A stretch of 64,000 nucleotides of DNA from Mangrovibacter phragmitis. GTDB lineage: Bacteria; Pseudomonadota; Gammaproteobacteria; Enterobacterales; Enterobacteriaceae. Within the stretch, counting starts at the first letter, position 1, and each line of letters begins with the position of its first letter. The notes under the pieces are model-generated. The model worked only from the letters and a program-made list of their open reading frames with translations, was not told the DNA's origin and ran no database searches. Shown piece after piece: positions 35,632 to 46,034 of the stretch. The stretch is taken from positions 248,001 through 312,000 of the forward strand of contig NZ_LYRP01000001.1 of assembly GCF_001655675.1 (NCBI RefSeq), given 5' to 3'. Both the position numbers and the translations under genes were made by a program.

Positions 35632-36420
35632 ATGGGTTTTCTTTCCGGTAAGCGCATTCTGGTCACTGGTCTCGCCAGCAACCGCTCCATCGCCTACGGT
35701 ATTGCTCAGGCTATGCACCGTGAAGGTGCTGAGCTTGCTTTCACTTACCAGACGGACAAACTGAAAAGCCGCGTGGAAGAGTTTGCCGCCAGTTTTGGCT
35801 CCAGCATTGTACTGCAATGCGATGTTGCTGAAGACGCCAGTATCGACGGTATGTTTGTTGAGCTGGCAAAAAGCTGGCCAACGTTCGATGGTTTTGTACA
35901 TTCTATTGGTTTTGCTCCAGCCGACCAGTTAGATGGTGATTACGTCAATGCCGTCACTCGTGAAGGTTTCAAAATTGCCCATGACATCAGTGCCTACAGC
36001 TTTGTCGCAATGGCTAAATCCTGCCGCCAAATGCTGAATCCTGGCGCAGCATTGCTGACACTGTCTTACCTGGGGGCTGAGCGTGCTATCCCTAACTACA
36101 ACGTAATGGGGCTGGCGAAAGCATCTCTGGAAGCCAATGTTCGTTATATGGCGAATGCGATGGGGCCGGAAGGCGTGCGAGTGAACGCCATTTCGGCTGG
36201 CCCGATTCGTACCCTGGCAGCCTCCGGCATTAAAGATTTCCGTAAAATGCTGGCTCACTGTGAAGCGGTAACACCCATTCGCCGTACCGTGACTATCGAA
36301 GACGTCGGTAATACAGCTGCATTCCTGTGCGCTGACCTTTCTGCCGGGATCTCCGGTGAAGTGGTCCATGTGGATGGCGGCTTCAGCATTGCCGCAATGA
36401 ACGAGCTTGAACTGAAATAA
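35632..36420 (+). CDS. fabI: Enoyl-[acyl-carrier-protein] reductase FabI
   Basis: A 262-residue NADH-dependent reductase performing the last step of each fatty-acid elongation cycle; the triclosan and isoniazid-type drug target. [20 protein letters not shown] at the cofactor site, [14 protein letters not shown] around Gly93 (wild-type triclosan contact), and the catalytic Tyr-x6-Lys ([15 protein letters not shown], Tyr156/Lys163 by E. coli numbering; length identical). AAGGA upstream of the ATG. The 222 bases between sapF and fabI are AT-rich near the start and should hold its promoter. Confidence 0.97.
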   Translation: MGFLSGKRILVTGLASNRSIAYGIAQAMHREGAELAFTYQTDKLKSRVEEFAASFGSSIVLQCDVAEDASIDGMFVELAKSWPTFDGFVHSIGFAPADQLDGDYVNAVTREGFKIAHDISAYSFVAMAKSCRQMLNPGAALLTLSYLGAERAIPNYNVMGLAKASLEANVRYMANAMGPEGVRVNAISAGPIRTLAASGIKDFRKMLAHCEAVTPIRRTVTIEDVGNTAAFLCADLSAGISGEVVHVDGGFSIAAMNELELK

Positions 36421-36736
36421 TTCGTCAAGGCGTTTTCTGTTAAACCAGAAAAGAGCAGTGATTCACTGCTCTTTTTTTATACCCTTAACAGTTTAAAGCA
36501 TGCCAGATAAGCAGCCTGTTACAGATTGCCGGTACCGGGTCTCAGGAAATTTTCCCTTACTCAATGGGCAAACAGAACTGATAAAGCGTATTTAACCGGA
36601 CAACCTGCTTGTAATCAGGTTGCGTCAAGGGGAATAATTGCACAGACAAGTGGGAACACAGGCAAACTTCGCTTGCCGCCATACGCGTATTCGCGTAAAA
36701 CTGTCTGCCGCTCTTTAGGCTACCGATACCAATATT
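36421..36736. other. Intergenic region fabI-rnb
   Basis: 316 bases. The first 59 hold the fabI terminator. The rest should carry rnb promoters and a 5' leader; the end (CTCTTTAGGCTACCGATACC) leads straight into the rnb start. A 74-residue frame from 36526 overlaps the rnb start in another frame and looks spurious. Confidence 0.5.
36451..36479 (+). terminator. Terminator after fabI
   Basis: A perfect 10-bp stem (AAGAGCAGTG / CACTGCTCTT) with loop att and a T7 tract, 30 bases after the fabI stop. Confidence 0.93.
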
Positions 36737-38668
36737 ATGTTTCAGGATAACCCGCTGCTTGCGCAGCTAAAACAGCAACTTCATTCTCAAACCCCGCGAG
36801 CAGAAGGCGTGGTCAAAGCAACTGAAAAAGGATTTGGTTTCCTTGAGGTTGACGCGCAGAAAAGCTATTTCATTCCCCCCCCACAAATGAAGAAAGTGAT
36901 GCATGGCGACCGCATTATCGCCGTCATTCACACAGACAAGGATCGTGAATCGGCTGAACCCGAAGAGCTGGTTGAACCTTTCCTGTCTCGCTTTGTAGGC
37001 CGGGTACAAAAAAAAGACGATAAACTGTCTATTATTCCGGACCATCCATTACTGCGTGATGCCATTCCTTGCCGCCCTGCCCGCCAGGTAAATCATGAGT
37101 TCCAGCAAGGTGACTGGGCTGTCGCAGAAATGCGCCGTCACCCATTAAAAGGCGATCGCACTTTTTATGCCGAGCTGACTCAGTTTATTACTTTCGGCGA
37201 TGACCATTTCGTTCCCTGGTGGGTGACTCTTGCACGCCATAATCTGGAGCGTGAAGCACCTGATGGTGTTGCCACTGAACAGCTGGATGAGCACCTTAAT
37301 CGTGAAGATTTAACCCAACTGGAGTTTGTCACCATTGACAGCGCCAGTACGGAAGATATGGATGATGCGTTGTTTGTTCAGGCTACAGAAGGTGATGTAC
37401 TGCAACTGACCGTTGCTATTGCAGATCCAACAGCCTGGATTGCTGAAAACAGCAAACTGGATAAGATTGCGCAGGTTCGCGCCTTTACCAACTACCTGCC
37501 TGGCTTCAACATTCCGATGCTGCCGCGTGAACTGTCTGATGACCTGTGTTCATTGCGTCCGAATATGCCACGTCCGGTACTGGCTTGCCGCATGGATATT
37601 CTCGCTGATGGCGCCATTGCAAACATCCATTTCTTTGCCGCGACCATCGAATCTAAAGCTAAGCTGGCTTATGACAATGTTTCTGATTATCTTGAGAAAC
37701 AAGGCGAGTGGCAGCCTGACTCTGAAGCTGTAGCACAACAAATTGGTCTGCTGGCTCAAATTTGCCAGCGCCGCAGTCAATGGCGTGAAACCCATGCTCT
37801 GGTGTTTAAAGACCGCCCGGATTACCGCTTCATTCTGGGTGAAAAAGGTGAAGTGCTGGATATCGTTGCTGAGCCGCGTCGGATTGCCAACCGCATTGTT
37901 GAGGAGTCCATGATTGCAGCCAACCTTTGTGCTGCACAGGTATTGAAAGAAAAACTGGGCTTTGGCATTTACAACATTCATGCCGGTTTTGACCCGTCTT
38001 CTGTTGAACAACTCGCGGCCTTGCTCAAAAACCACGGTATTGAAGCAGATGCTCAGGCTTTACTTACCCTGCCGGGTTTCTGTACCCTGCGCCGTGAGCT
38101 TGACAGCCAGCCTTCCTCTTTCCTGGACAGCCGTACCCGTCGTTTCCAGTCTTTTGCTGAAATCAGCACTGAACCGGGGGCTCACTTTGGGCTGGGTTTT
38201 GAAGCCTACGCAACCTGGACATCACCAATTCGTAAATATGGTGACATGGTAAACCACCGTTTGCTGAAAGCGATTATCAAAGGTGAGACGGTTGCTCGTC
38301 CTGCAGATGAATTAACCATTCAAATGGCTGAGCGTCGTCGTCTTAACCGTATGGCTGAACGTGATGTTGGTGACTGGCTGTATGCACGGTTTCTGAATGA
38401 CAAAGCAGGTACAGATACTCAGTTTAATGCTGAGATAATTGATGTTTCGCGCGGGGGGATGCGTGTACGCCTGGTTGATAATGGCGCAGTTGCCTTTATC
38501 CCTGCGCCGTTTATTCATGCTGTTCGTGATGAACTGGTTTGTAGCCAGGAACTGGGAACCGTGCAGATCAAAGGTGAAACTTGTTACAAAGTCACTGATG
38601 TTATTCGGGTTACCATTGCAGAAGTCCGTATGGAAACACGCAATATCATTGCACGTATCGCCGGGTGA
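36737..38668 (+). CDS. rnb: Exoribonuclease II (RNase II)
   Basis: A 643-residue processive 3'-5' exoribonuclease that degrades single-stranded RNA and trims poly(A) tails. Two N-terminal cold-shock domains ([19 protein letters not shown] at 21-39), the RNB catalytic domain with [18 protein letters not shown] (acidic metal ligands), AIADPTAWI, and the [15 protein letters not shown] segment, then a C-terminal S1 domain ([22 protein letters not shown]). Length 1 residue shorter than E. coli. Followed by its own terminator. Confidence 0.97.
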   Translation: MFQDNPLLAQLKQQLHSQTPRAEGVVKATEKGFGFLEVDAQKSYFIPPPQMKKVMHGDRIIAVIHTDKDRESAEPEELVEPFLSRFVGRVQKKDDKLSIIPDHPLLRDAIPCRPARQVNHEFQQGDWAVAEMRRHPLKGDRTFYAELTQFITFGDDHFVPWWVTLARHNLEREAPDGVATEQLDEHLNREDLTQLEFVTIDSASTEDMDDALFVQATEGDVLQLTVAIADPTAWIAENSKLDKIAQVRAFTNYLPGFNIPMLPRELSDDLCSLRPNMPRPVLACRMDILADGAIANIHFFAATIESKAKLAYDNVSDYLEKQGEWQPDSEAVAQQIGLLAQICQRRSQWRETHALVFKDRPDYRFILGEKGEVLDIVAEPRRIANRIVEESMIAANLCAAQVLKEKLGFGIYNIHAGFDPSSVEQLAALLKNHGIEADAQALLTLPGFCTLRRELDSQPSSFLDSRTRRFQSFAEISTEPGAHFGLGFEAYATWTSPIRKYGDMVNHRLLKAIIKGETVARPADELTIQMAERRRLNRMAERDVGDWLYARFLNDKAGTDTQFNAEIIDVSRGGMRVRLVDNGAVAFIPAPFIHAVRDELVCSQELGTVQIKGETCYKVTDVIRVTIAEVRMETRNIIARIAG

Positions 38669-39050
38669 CAGCTCTGTTGAGTACTTATCACTCTGGCTGT
38701 ACCGGGAGAAATGGTTTGGTTGCCTGCTCTTTTTATAGTTAAGAATAAACAAGAGAATCAGCACATTACTTCTGGTTTTTCGCGTAATCAAAGCCTCCAA
38801 TTGGAGGCTTTTTTTATCGTTTATCCACAGAACTCGCTTAACTCAAATGCGTTAATGTATAGCATGGGGAGTGCTGATTATTTTTAAGATAAATCCATGC
38901 GGGTGTTGTGAGATGTATCTAATTTGTTCATTCGGTGGTGGTCACATCACTTGTAAAAACAATCAGTTTTGTAATTTTCGCCCTACTATATTAAGGTTGA
39001 TTAGTTAACCACACTTATTAATGTGCAACATTGTGGGTTCAGGAGAAACC
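38669..39050. other. Intergenic region rnb-rpfR
   Basis: 382 bases holding the rnb terminator and an AT-rich stretch (38816-39020) that should contain the rpfR promoter. I see no gene; the minus-strand frame that spans the rnb end is a shadow. Confidence 0.5.
38790..38815 (+). terminator. Terminator after rnb
   Basis: The 20-bp perfect palindrome AAGCCTCCAATTGGAGGCTT followed by a T7 tract. Confidence 0.92.
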
Positions 39051-41042
39051 ATGAAAGACGATCTGGAGCAGAACCTCCTTTTTCGTTATTCAGGCAGCTA
39101 CAGTCCTTTCTGGCGCTTACCTGCTGACAGTAATGCGCTTCAGTTATCCGCAGCAGAACACGCGGAAACGTCGCAAGTGGTTGCTCTTACCCAGGAGCAG
39201 GCGGACCGTATCCGCGAAATGACGGTTATTACCTCAAGTCAGACAATTATGGTGTCTTTGTTCGGTACTGATGTCACGCTACACCTCGTGGGCCGTAAGC
39301 TTTCACGTCAGGAATGGGGAGGCTCTGTCTCCTGCTGGAACGATACGCCGTCTACAACCCGCGATTTAATCCGCGGTTTATCTTTTGCTGAACAGGTTGT
39401 AGCCGAAGCCAATTCCGTTATTGTTGTGCTGGACAAGCACGGGAATATCCAGCGCTTTAACCGTTTGAGTGAAGAGTACACCGGCCTTAAAGAACATGAG
39501 GTTGTGGGTAAAAACGTTTTCAAACTTTTCATGACGCCGACAGAAGCAGCAGCTTCAAGGCGCAATGTCAGTGCTTTTTTTCACAATGGTAATGCCTATG
39601 AAGTCGAACGTTGGGTAAAAACGCTGAAAGGCCAGCGTCTTTTTTTGTTTCGTAATAAATTTGTACATAATGGCAGCGGTAAAAATGAAATATTCCTTAT
39701 TTGCTCCGGTACAGATATTACTGAAGAACGCCGTGCCCAGGAACGCTTGCGCGTTCTTGCTAACACCGATGCTATTACTGGATTACCTAACCGTAACGCC
39801 ATTAATGATCTGATTGCAGATGCCATTGATAAACGCGGCGATACCCAGGTTGGCGTCGTCTATCTTGATCTGGATAATTTTAAGAAAGTAAATGATGCCT
39901 ACGGGCATATGTTTGGCGACCAGTTATTGCAGGCTGTTTCCCTCGCTATTCTCGGCTGTCTGGATGGAGAACAAACCCTGGCGCGTCTGGGGGGTGATGA
40001 ATTCATTATTCTGGCAACCGACACGACTCAGGTAGCCCTGGAAGCCATGTCATCACGGATTATTTCACGCCTGCGACAGGCCTTTCGTATTGGGCTTATT
40101 GAGATCTACACTGGCTGCTCTCTGGGCATAGCCATCGCTCCCCAACATGGCACTGATCGTGAAAGTGTTATTCGTAACGCAGACACCGCCATGTATACAG
40201 CCAAAGAAAATGGCCGTGGTAAATTTTGTGTTTTCTCTCCAGAAATGAACCAGCGGGTTTTTGAATATTTATGGCTGGACACCAACTTACGCAAAGCGCT
40301 TGATAATCAGCAACTGGTTATTCATTATCAGCCCAAAGTAACCTGGCGCGGCGAAGTGAGAAGTGTTGAAGCATTAGTTCGCTGGCAATCGCCGGAACGT
40401 GGGTTGATAGCACCAACGGATTTTATCAGTTATGCCGAAGAATCCGGGCTAATTGTACCTTTGGGGCGCTGGGTCATGCTTGATGTCATTCAGCAAGTTG
40501 CAAAGTGGCGCAAAAAAGGGATTAATTTGCGGGTTGCAGTAAATATTTCCGCCAGACAACTGTCTGACCAGACCATATTCAGTGATTTGAAACAGGCACT
40601 GACCGACCTCAACTTTGAATATTGCCCGGTTGATGTTGAGCTTACAGAGAGTTGTCTGATTGAAAATGAAGACCTGGCGCTCTCCGTGATTCAGCAATTC
40701 AGCCGGTTGGGTGCGCAAATACACCTGGATGATTTCGGAACGGGGTATTCTTCCTTATCGCAACTGGCGCGTTTTCCCATTGATGCAATCAAACTTGACC
40801 AAAGTTTTGTGAAAGAGGTTTATAAACATCCGGTGTCACAGTCGTTAGTCCGCGCGATTGTTGCTGTCGCTCAGGCGCTTAACCTGCAAGTCATTGCCGA
40901 AGGTGTGGAAAATAAAAAAGAAGACGCCTTTCTTATTAAGAACGGCGTCAACGAACGGCAAGGCTTTTTGTTTGCTAAACCCATGCCCGCAGCCTCTTTC
41001 GAGCGATGGTATAAACGTTATCAGGCAAGAACAGGTTTTTAA
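39051..41042 (+). CDS. rpfR: DSF-responsive PAS-GGDEF-EAL cyclic di-GMP phosphodiesterase RpfR (PdeR/Gmr)
   Basis: A 663-residue protein orthologous to E. coli PdeR and Cronobacter RpfR. Order: N-terminal domain (1-~105, the RpfF-interacting FI region in RpfR), PAS sensor (~106-225, [22 protein letters not shown]), GGDEF domain with intact GGDEF at 314-318, EAL domain with EALVRW at 440-445 and [13 protein letters not shown]. In species with RpfF, the PAS domain binds the diffusible signal factor (cis-2-unsaturated fatty acid) and this raises c-di-GMP hydrolysis. The neighbour is rpfF, convergent and overlapping by 4 bp, so RpfR is the better name here. ATG at 39051 has CAGGAGAAACC upstream; the earlier frame start 30 bases before lacks support. 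Confidence 0.94.
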   Translation: MKDDLEQNLLFRYSGSYSPFWRLPADSNALQLSAAEHAETSQVVALTQEQADRIREMTVITSSQTIMVSLFGTDVTLHLVGRKLSRQEWGGSVSCWNDTPSTTRDLIRGLSFAEQVVAEANSVIVVLDKHGNIQRFNRLSEEYTGLKEHEVVGKNVFKLFMTPTEAAASRRNVSAFFHNGNAYEVERWVKTLKGQRLFLFRNKFVHNGSGKNEIFLICSGTDITEERRAQERLRVLANTDAITGLPNRNAINDLIADAIDKRGDTQVGVVYLDLDNFKKVNDAYGHMFGDQLLQAVSLAILGCLDGEQTLARLGGDEFIILATDTTQVALEAMSSRIISRLRQAFRIGLIEIYTGCSLGIAIAPQHGTDRESVIRNADTAMYTAKENGRGKFCVFSPEMNQRVFEYLWLDTNLRKALDNQQLVIHYQPKVTWRGEVRSVEALVRWQSPERGLIAPTDFISYAEESGLIVPLGRWVMLDVIQQVAKWRKKGINLRVAVNISARQLSDQTIFSDLKQALTDLNFEYCPVDVELTESCLIENEDLALSVIQQFSRLGAQIHLDDFGTGYSSLSQLARFPIDAIKLDQSFVKEVYKHPVSQSLVRAIVAVAQALNLQVIAEGVENKKEDAFLIKNGVNERQGFLFAKPMPAASFERWYKRYQARTGF

Positions 41043-41908
41043 CCTGCTTTACGGATCGCCGTGGCAACATGGCGATCCTGTAACATCACCAGCCTTTCCA
41101 TATAACTAATATCTCTGGATTCAAGTGCAAAGGCACTCTCCACCCAGTCCTCCGTAATATCCATCAGTTCCGAGCGTGGTAACGTCAGCACCCGGGATCT
41201 TGCCCGCAGCATCGCCCTGATGCCATTAAGTTTAGTGCGAAAGGTATCAATTAAAGTTCGGGTTGCTATATACCCTTTTCCTGGCTCAAATAACTGGTCA
41301 ACCAGACCATGGTTTTGATACCACTCCGCAGTATGAGACTCACCTTTGTATATAAGCTCCTCGGCGAGTTTCATTCCTGAGCGGCGGGCAACCAGGGAAT
41401 AAGCGCCCATTCCGGGGAAAAGGTTAAATGCGATTTCCGGGAATCCCATTCGGGCATCATGTTGTGCCAGCACAAAGTGGTGTGCTAACGCGGCCTCAAA
41501 ACCGCCCCCAAGTGCGCTACCTTCAACCATAGCCATACTGATTGCTCCGGTATCAAAACCGCGTGCAGCGGCATGTACACAGTCCACACAGGCCCTTGCG
41601 TAGGCGCGTAATGCCTCACGTTTACCGTTGCGTATGCAATCAATAAAGAAGTTAAGATCTCCGCCAGTATTAAACATATCGGGTACCAGAGAACCGGTAA
41701 CCCAGAAATCCACTGTCATACCTAATTTTTTCACCAGATAACTCAAGTTCATGATTTCCTCTATTAATTGGTGATTAAAACATGGGCGGGGCCGAGAACT
41801 CAGCATCATCCAGACAGTTTTCCGTTCCTCTTCGTAATATCCGACAAGTTGCGTAAAACGCTCGGTATCAGTAAAGCGTTCACAGCCAGGTTGGTTGTTC
41901 AATGTCAT
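41039..41908 (-). CDS. rpfF: DSF synthase RpfF (enoyl-CoA hydratase/isomerase superfamily)
   Basis: A 289-residue crotonase-fold enzyme. RpfF makes cis-2-unsaturated fatty-acid quorum signals (DSF family) from acyl-ACP by combined dehydratase and thioesterase activity. The two catalytic glutamates are in place: Glu138 ([11 protein letters not shown]) and Glu158 ([16 protein letters not shown]), 20 residues apart as in Xanthomonas (Glu141/Glu161). N-terminal extension and the [19 protein letters not shown] helix match RpfF rather than catabolic hydratases. ATG at 41908 follows AGGA. It converges with rpfR, its signal receptor and binding partner. E. coli K-12 lacks this gene. Confidence 0.93.
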   Translation of the reverse strand: MTLNNQPGCERFTDTERFTQLVGYYEEERKTVWMMLSSRPRPCFNHQLIEEIMNLSYLVKKLGMTVDFWVTGSLVPDMFNTGGDLNFFIDCIRNGKREALRAYARACVDCVHAAARGFDTGAISMAMVEGSALGGGFEAALAHHFVLAQHDARMGFPEIAFNLFPGMGAYSLVARRSGMKLAEELIYKGESHTAEWYQNHGLVDQLFEPGKGYIATRTLIDTFRTKLNGIRAMLRARSRVLTLPRSELMDITEDWVESAFALESRDISYMERLVMLQDRHVATAIRKAG

Positions 41909-42433
41909 AGTCGTATCCTGCCAAATTCGTCATAAAAACAGATCTAATCTCATTAGATCCCCTTGCTGAACAAAGGATTGCCTGATTCAGGCTTTCTCTC
42001 GGCAGCAACTGAGAGTTTGCGGCAAAATGGACACATGTTCATTGCCAGATAATAGTTCCGCATCTGACTGACGGCGAAAACAGCAATATTGTTCAAAATA
42101 CCTGAGGTTATCAGAGGGAAACTCAGTGCAATTAACAACCACCAGCTGACAGATTCGTCTCAACTGCGATTATTTGAAAGATGGCTATAACTGAAAACGC
42201 ATAAATAAGCGCTAAAACGTCTTTATAACTATAGATTTGTGCTTCTCGCGCCCTGCGGATTAAGGCACTATAAACAACATACAGCTATGGGGAACACGGT
42301 GAAGTAGTATATGGGTTAAGGCAACCAGGGTTATAAAAGATATTGTGCTGGCAATTTACCTGTAGCAACCGTGGTAACTTCATGCTGATATGCTGATATG
42401 CTGATGTATAAAAGTGATTCATAAGGAGGCTCC
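41909..42433. other. Intergenic region rpfF-yciZ with possible gene remnant and tandem octamers
   Basis: 525 bases. A minus-strand frame at 41953-42138 (MLIALSFPLITSGILNNIAV ... FSKGI) encodes one hydrophobic helix and a CPFC pair but has a TTG start and no clear ribosome site; it could be a decayed membrane-protein gene or nothing. Further right, 42382-42405 is three exact tandem copies of ATGCTGAT, directly before a TATAAA-like element (gtataaaa) that may be the yciZ promoter -10. No insertion-sequence ends seen. Confidence 0.45.
42382..42405. repeat. Three tandem copies of an octamer upstream of yciZ
   Basis: ATGCTGAT repeated three times without interruption, 28 bases before the yciZ start and adjacent to a promoter-like AT run. 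Copy number could vary by slippage. Confidence 0.75.
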
Positions 42434-42613
42434 ATGGCAGAATTTGACCCCCGCGAACTGGCCGCACGAATTGATACTGTGCTGAATATTCTTGTTGCTG
42501 GTGATTACGTATCAGCCATCAATAACCTGGAAATACTTAAGCAAGAACTGGAGTCAAAATTTAGCCAGTTACCAGACAACCAAGGCACTCCCCCTTCGCC
42601 ATGGGAGATTTAA
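42434..42613 (+). CDS. yciZ: YciZ, small conserved protein
   Basis: A 59-residue acidic protein, [20 protein letters not shown] ... [10 protein letters not shown] ... PPSPWEI, aligning with E. coli YciZ (57 residues, [20 protein letters not shown] ... PKAPWEI). Function unknown. A strong ribosome site AAGGAGG lies 5 bases before the ATG, and its position between rpfR and osmB is the same as in E. coli. It has no membrane helix. Confidence 0.9.
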   Translation: MAEFDPRELAARIDTVLNILVAGDYVSAINNLEILKQELESKFSQLPDNQGTPPSPWEI

Positions 42614-42910
42614 CTGATATCCGGTGCCTTGTGCATCGGATTACACTTCAAAAGTGACATATCCTGTCACTACCTGCTTTGGTAGCTAAATTGCGCAACC
42701 ATCTCACTTAATAACACTGACCAGGCGGTGATTATCTGGTATTCAGGATTATTCCTGGCAGCCATTAAGACTATTTACCTGTTTAAACCATCAGGGGAAT
42801 TTACAATGAAATAAACCGCAATGTTGGTAACGCACCACTTCGCGGTTGGTAGATTCATAGCGGCAGAAATCAGTCGACGCCGTTATGAAGTAATTACTCT
42901 GGAGAATGTT
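42614..42910. other. Intergenic region yciZ-osmB
   Basis: 297 bases. AGTGACA-tatcc-TGTCACT (about 42651-42669) is a 7-bp stem that may end yciZ. The right half should carry the osmB promoters. A frame from 42821 continues into osmB in phase but has no ribosome site. Confidence 0.5.
42744..42757. promoter_or_regulatory. Possible RcsAB-type box upstream of osmB
   Basis: CAGGATTATTCCTG matches 9 of 14 positions of the RcsAB consensus TAAGAATATTCCTA and is nearly symmetric. E. coli osmB is activated by RcsB at one of its two promoters, so location is sensible; the match is moderate. Confidence 0.4.
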
Positions 42911-43129
42911 ATGTCAGTATATAGCAAAAAATTTGCCGCAGCGGCGTTAGCTTTAACTCTTGCGATGTCGTTATCCGCCTGCTCAAACTGGTCCCATCGA
43001 GACCGTAATACAGCAATTGGTGCAGGTGCCGGCGCTCTGGGTGGGGCAATTCTTACTGATGGCAGCACACTGGGTACTCTTGGTGGGGCTGCGGTCGGCG
43101 GCATTATCGGCCACCAGGTCGGGAAATAA
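42911..43129 (+). CDS. osmB: Osmotically inducible lipoprotein OsmB
   Basis: A 72-residue outer-membrane lipoprotein, equal in length to E. coli OsmB. Signal peptide with lipobox LSAC (Cys24), then the glycine-zipper SNWSHRDRNTAIGAGAGALG and LGGAAVGGIIGHQVGK. Induced by osmotic shock, stationary phase and Rcs in E. coli. ATG at 42911 has GGAGA five bases upstream. Confidence 0.96.
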   Translation: MSVYSKKFAAAALALTLAMSLSACSNWSHRDRNTAIGAGAGALGGAILTDGSTLGTLGGAAVGGIIGHQVGK

Positions 43130-43147
43130 AGAAACCATAATTTAGTC

Positions 43148-43172
43148 ATAGCTGGCATGGAAAGCCAGCTAT
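43148..43172. terminator. Hairpin between osmB and yciH
   Basis: A 9-bp stem (ATAGCTGGC / GCCAGCTAT) with a 7-base loop, 19 bases after the osmB stop. No T run, so terminator function is uncertain. Confidence 0.45.
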
Positions 43173-43197
43173 TCCCCTTAAAACCAGCCCGGTGACA

Positions 43198-43524
43198 TTA
43201 ACCGCCAGCGAGTTTAACCCTGAACCCCTGAGCTTCGAGTGTGCTCTTCAGCAAGTCACGCTTATCACCCTGAATTTCAATAACGCCATCTTTGACTGAT
43301 CCGCCGCAACCGCATTTTTTCTTAAGATCCGCTGCGATTTTGGCAATAGTAACGTCATCAGCATCAATCCCGGTAATAACACAGACTCCTTTGCCTTTCC
43401 TTCCACTGGTCTGGCGCTGGATACGGACGATTCCATCCCCGGCCGGCCGCGATACCGGAGTTTGGGGTTGTTTAATACGCCCGGTTTCTGTCGAATAAAC
43501 AAGACGGCTGTCTTTATTACTCAT
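43198..43524 (-). CDS. yciH: YciH, SUI1/eIF1-like translation factor
   Basis: A 108-residue protein with the SUI1 fold: GKGVCVITGIDADDVTIAKIAADLKKKCGCGGSVKDG and EIQGDKRDLLKSTLEAQGFRVKLAGG. Related to eukaryotic initiation factor eIF1 and reported to influence initiation fidelity in E. coli. The N-terminal 35 residues are basic and probably disordered. Its ATG follows the pyrF stop with no gap (same operon as in E. coli). Confidence 0.95.
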   Translation of the reverse strand: MSNKDSRLVYSTETGRIKQPQTPVSRPAGDGIVRIQRQTSGRKGKGVCVITGIDADDVTIAKIAADLKKKCGCGGSVKDGVIEIQGDKRDLLKSTLEAQGFRVKLAGG

Positions 43525-44259
43525 TTATAACCCCTGTAATGACGCGAGTATTGATTTAAGCGCATGTGCCGGGTCGGCTGCACGCGTCACGGGACGGCCT
43601 ATTACCATATAGTCTACTCCCGCTGCCTGAGCTGCTACCGGGGTCATAATACGACGCTGGTCGCCTGCATCACTCCCTTCAGGGCGAATCCCCGGGGTTA
43701 CAAGGCGAAACTCCTTACCAATGACCTGTTTAAAACGTGCCGCTTCTTGTGCAGAACAAACCACTCCATCAAGCCCGCACCGGTTGGTTAACTGAGCCAG
43801 TCGTTCGGCATATTGTGCTGGCGAAACAGTAATACCAAGATCTGCGAGGTCAGAGGCTTCCATGCTGGTAAGCACAGTAACGGCAATCAATAGTGGCGCA
43901 TCTGCTCCAAAAGGCACTAAAGCCTCTTTCGCCGCACTCATCATTCGTGCACCACCGCTGGCATGCACATTGACCATCCACACACCTAAATCCGCTGCCG
44001 CAGCAACAGCCCGGGCAGTTGTGTTAGGGATATCATGGAATTTAAGGTCGAGGAAAACATCAAAACCACGCTGATGAAGTTCACGAACAAAATCTGGCCC
44101 AAAGCGGGTGAACATTTCCTTCCCAACTTTCAACCGGCAGTCACTGGCATCAATACGGTCGACAAAGGCAAGCGCCTCATCTCGTTTGTCATAATCAAGC
44201 GCGACAACAATCGGTGAGTTCGTCGTGTATCGGGGAGAAGATGAAGCAGATAGCGTCAT
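43525..44259 (-). CDS. pyrF: Orotidine 5'-phosphate decarboxylase PyrF
   Basis: A 244-residue enzyme catalysing the last step of UMP synthesis. The active-site block [13 protein letters not shown] with Asp-x-Lys-x-x-Asp geometry, VVALDY at the N-terminus, and [16 protein letters not shown] plus [13 protein letters not shown] at the phosphate site are all present. The upstream frame extension was rejected: [16 protein letters not shown] at 44259 agrees with E. coli (MTLTASSS). Translationally linked to yciH. Confidence 0.96.
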   Translation of the reverse strand: MTLSASSSPRYTTNSPIVVALDYDKRDEALAFVDRIDASDCRLKVGKEMFTRFGPDFVRELHQRGFDVFLDLKFHDIPNTTARAVAAAADLGVWMVNVHASGGARMMSAAKEALVPFGADAPLLIAVTVLTSMEASDLADLGITVSPAQYAERLAQLTNRCGLDGVVCSAQEAARFKQVIGKEFRLVTPGIRPEGSDAGDQRRIMTPVAAQAAGVDYMVIGRPVTRAADPAHALKSILASLQGL

Positions 44260-44422
44260 AGTCGGATCCTGTTCTGGTAGCGGAAGCAAACAAACGGCAA
44301 GCATTCTACCTGCCATCATTTAAAAATGACAGGTGCTTTGACCTGCAAAGCTTGTATGCGATGCCGGGGTAAGTCTGCTTTATAGACAACAAGTATGTTG
44401 TAACTAATGAATGACAAAAAAA

Positions 44423-45592
44423 TTATTGCCCATCCAGCCCGCGAATTGGTTTTACTGAAGACCATGCTCTGCATGACGGGCAATGCCAGTACAGTGTATA
44501 CGCAGTAAAACCACACTTTTGGCAACGATAACGCGGTTTACTACGTAGTTGCTCTCCCACCATATCGCGCAGTACCACCAGACTTTCCCGCGCCCGCCCT
44601 TCTTCTGCATCACTCAGGTGGTAGTCCATAAGCTGGTGAAACACACGCATAGTGGGATGCTGTTGTAGCTGATGTGTAATATAAACTTGCGCAGCTTCAT
44701 GCCCTTCATGCTCAGCAATGATCTCTGCCAGCATAAGCTCCGCGGTGGCCCCTGTGTTTTCCTCAACGCAGCGACGTAAAAACGCCACCCATTCTCCCTC
44801 CCGGCCAGCCTGCTGGTAACAGGTTCGCAGCATATCCAGGATTTCAGGAACCAGTTCTTTATCTTGTTCCGGTACACGAAGTAACTGTTCGATGGCTTTG
44901 CGGAAATCTCCCTGGTTCATATAAATACGCCCCAGCATAATGGAGATTCGGGCACTGTTTTTGTCCGCCGCATCCCCCTTCTTCAGGAAAGTGAGTGCTT
45001 TATCGGTATCATCACTGCCCAATGCCTGCAGCGCCAACTCACAATAAAAATGGGCGATTTCCATGCGTTGGCGATCTTTTCCCAGTTTAACCAGCCGTTC
45101 TGCGGTATCAATCGCTTTTTGCCAGTCACTGGTTAACTGGTAAATTTGTAATAACTGTTGTAAGGCTCCAACCCGAAAATCAGTTTCATCTGTAAGCTGG
45201 AGAAGCATACTTTCGGCCCGGTCGTACAGCCCGGCAGCCATATAATCACGCCCCAGTTGCTGAATAGCCAGCAGACGTTGCTCGTAGGACAGCGAAGCGC
45301 TTTCCATCAATGACTGGTGGATACGAATAGCACGGTCAACCTCGCCTCGCGAGCGAAACAGGTTTCCCAGTGTCAGGTGGGCTTCGACTGTTCCTGTGTC
45401 TTCCTTAAGCATTTCGAGGAACAAATCGACCGCTTTATCCTGTTGGTTACTCAGGAGGAAGTTAACCCCGGCAACGTATTCACGAGACAGCCGGTTTGCT
45501 TCCTGTTGCTTGTCCTGCTGAGCGCTACGACGCCCCATATACCAACCATATGCAGCTGCCACGGGTAAGAGCAGGAACAACAATTCGAGCAT
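44423..45592 (-). CDS. lapB: LapB (YciM), lipopolysaccharide assembly protein B
   Basis: A 389-residue inner-membrane-anchored protein (MLELLFLLLPVAAAYGWYMG) with a long array of TPR helices and a C-terminal rubredoxin-like zinc knuckle, CQKCGFTAYTLYWHCPSC. LapB delivers LpxC to the FtsH protease and so balances LPS with phospholipid synthesis; PbgA/YejM opposes it. Both cysteine pairs and the membrane anchor needed in E. coli are present. Starts 4 bases after lapA ends. Confidence 0.96.
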   Translation of the reverse strand: MLELLFLLLPVAAAYGWYMGRRSAQQDKQQEANRLSREYVAGVNFLLSNQQDKAVDLFLEMLKEDTGTVEAHLTLGNLFRSRGEVDRAIRIHQSLMESASLSYEQRLLAIQQLGRDYMAAGLYDRAESMLLQLTDETDFRVGALQQLLQIYQLTSDWQKAIDTAERLVKLGKDRQRMEIAHFYCELALQALGSDDTDKALTFLKKGDAADKNSARISIMLGRIYMNQGDFRKAIEQLLRVPEQDKELVPEILDMLRTCYQQAGREGEWVAFLRRCVEENTGATAELMLAEIIAEHEGHEAAQVYITHQLQQHPTMRVFHQLMDYHLSDAEEGRARESLVVLRDMVGEQLRSKPRYRCQKCGFTAYTLYWHCPSCRAWSSVKPIRGLDGQ

Positions 45593-45595
45593 AAA

Positions 45596-45895
45596 TTAAC
45601 CCCGGGAGTCCGACACAGTTGCCTCATTTGAAGCCGGAGAAATTTGCTGTTCAAGTCGTTTGATTCTGCGTTGCGCACGCCCTAAAGATAACCGTGTCTT
45701 CAGCCAGAACAGCCCGCAAATCACCCAGCCGATGATAAATCCGAGGCCAAACAACGAAGCCATAAGCGTTGAAATGCGGTATTCGCCCTGAGCTATCAGG
45801 AAATTGAAAGTGACTTGCTGATCATTTTGCGCCCCCAGAGTAATTGAGATAACAAAGATAACCAGCACGACTAAGAAGATAAGAATATATTTCAC
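45596..45895 (-). CDS. lapA: LapA (YciS), lipopolysaccharide assembly protein A
   Basis: A 99-residue membrane protein with two helices (about 4-22 and 42-65) and a basic coiled tail (RRIKRLEQQI), matching E. coli LapA (102). Works with LapB in LPS assembly. First gene of lapAB; AAGTCGTG-type leader before the ATG lacks a strong ribosome site except GGGAAG nine bases upstream. Confidence 0.93.
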   Translation of the reverse strand: MKYILIFLVVLVIFVISITLGAQNDQQVTFNFLIAQGEYRISTLMASLFGLGFIIGWVICGLFWLKTRLSLGRAQRRIKRLEQQISPASNEATVSDSRG

Positions 45896-46034
45896 ACGAC
45901 TTCCCGTAATGTGGAGTAGCGCAGCAAGTTATGCCGCCTGAATGCCTTATTCTGCACTATAAATTATCATTTACCTGTGCTCACGAAAATACTAAATAAG
46001 GCATTTCCTTTAGATGGTGACGAAAGTAGCCAAA

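Noticed and set aside
36526-36750. 74-residue ORF before rnb
   Set aside because: Overlaps the rnb start in another frame, no ribosome site, no recognisable family.
41953-42138. 61-residue minus-strand frame with a CPFC motif
   Set aside because: TTG start, no ribosome site, one hydrophobic helix only; noted as possible remnant but not called a gene.
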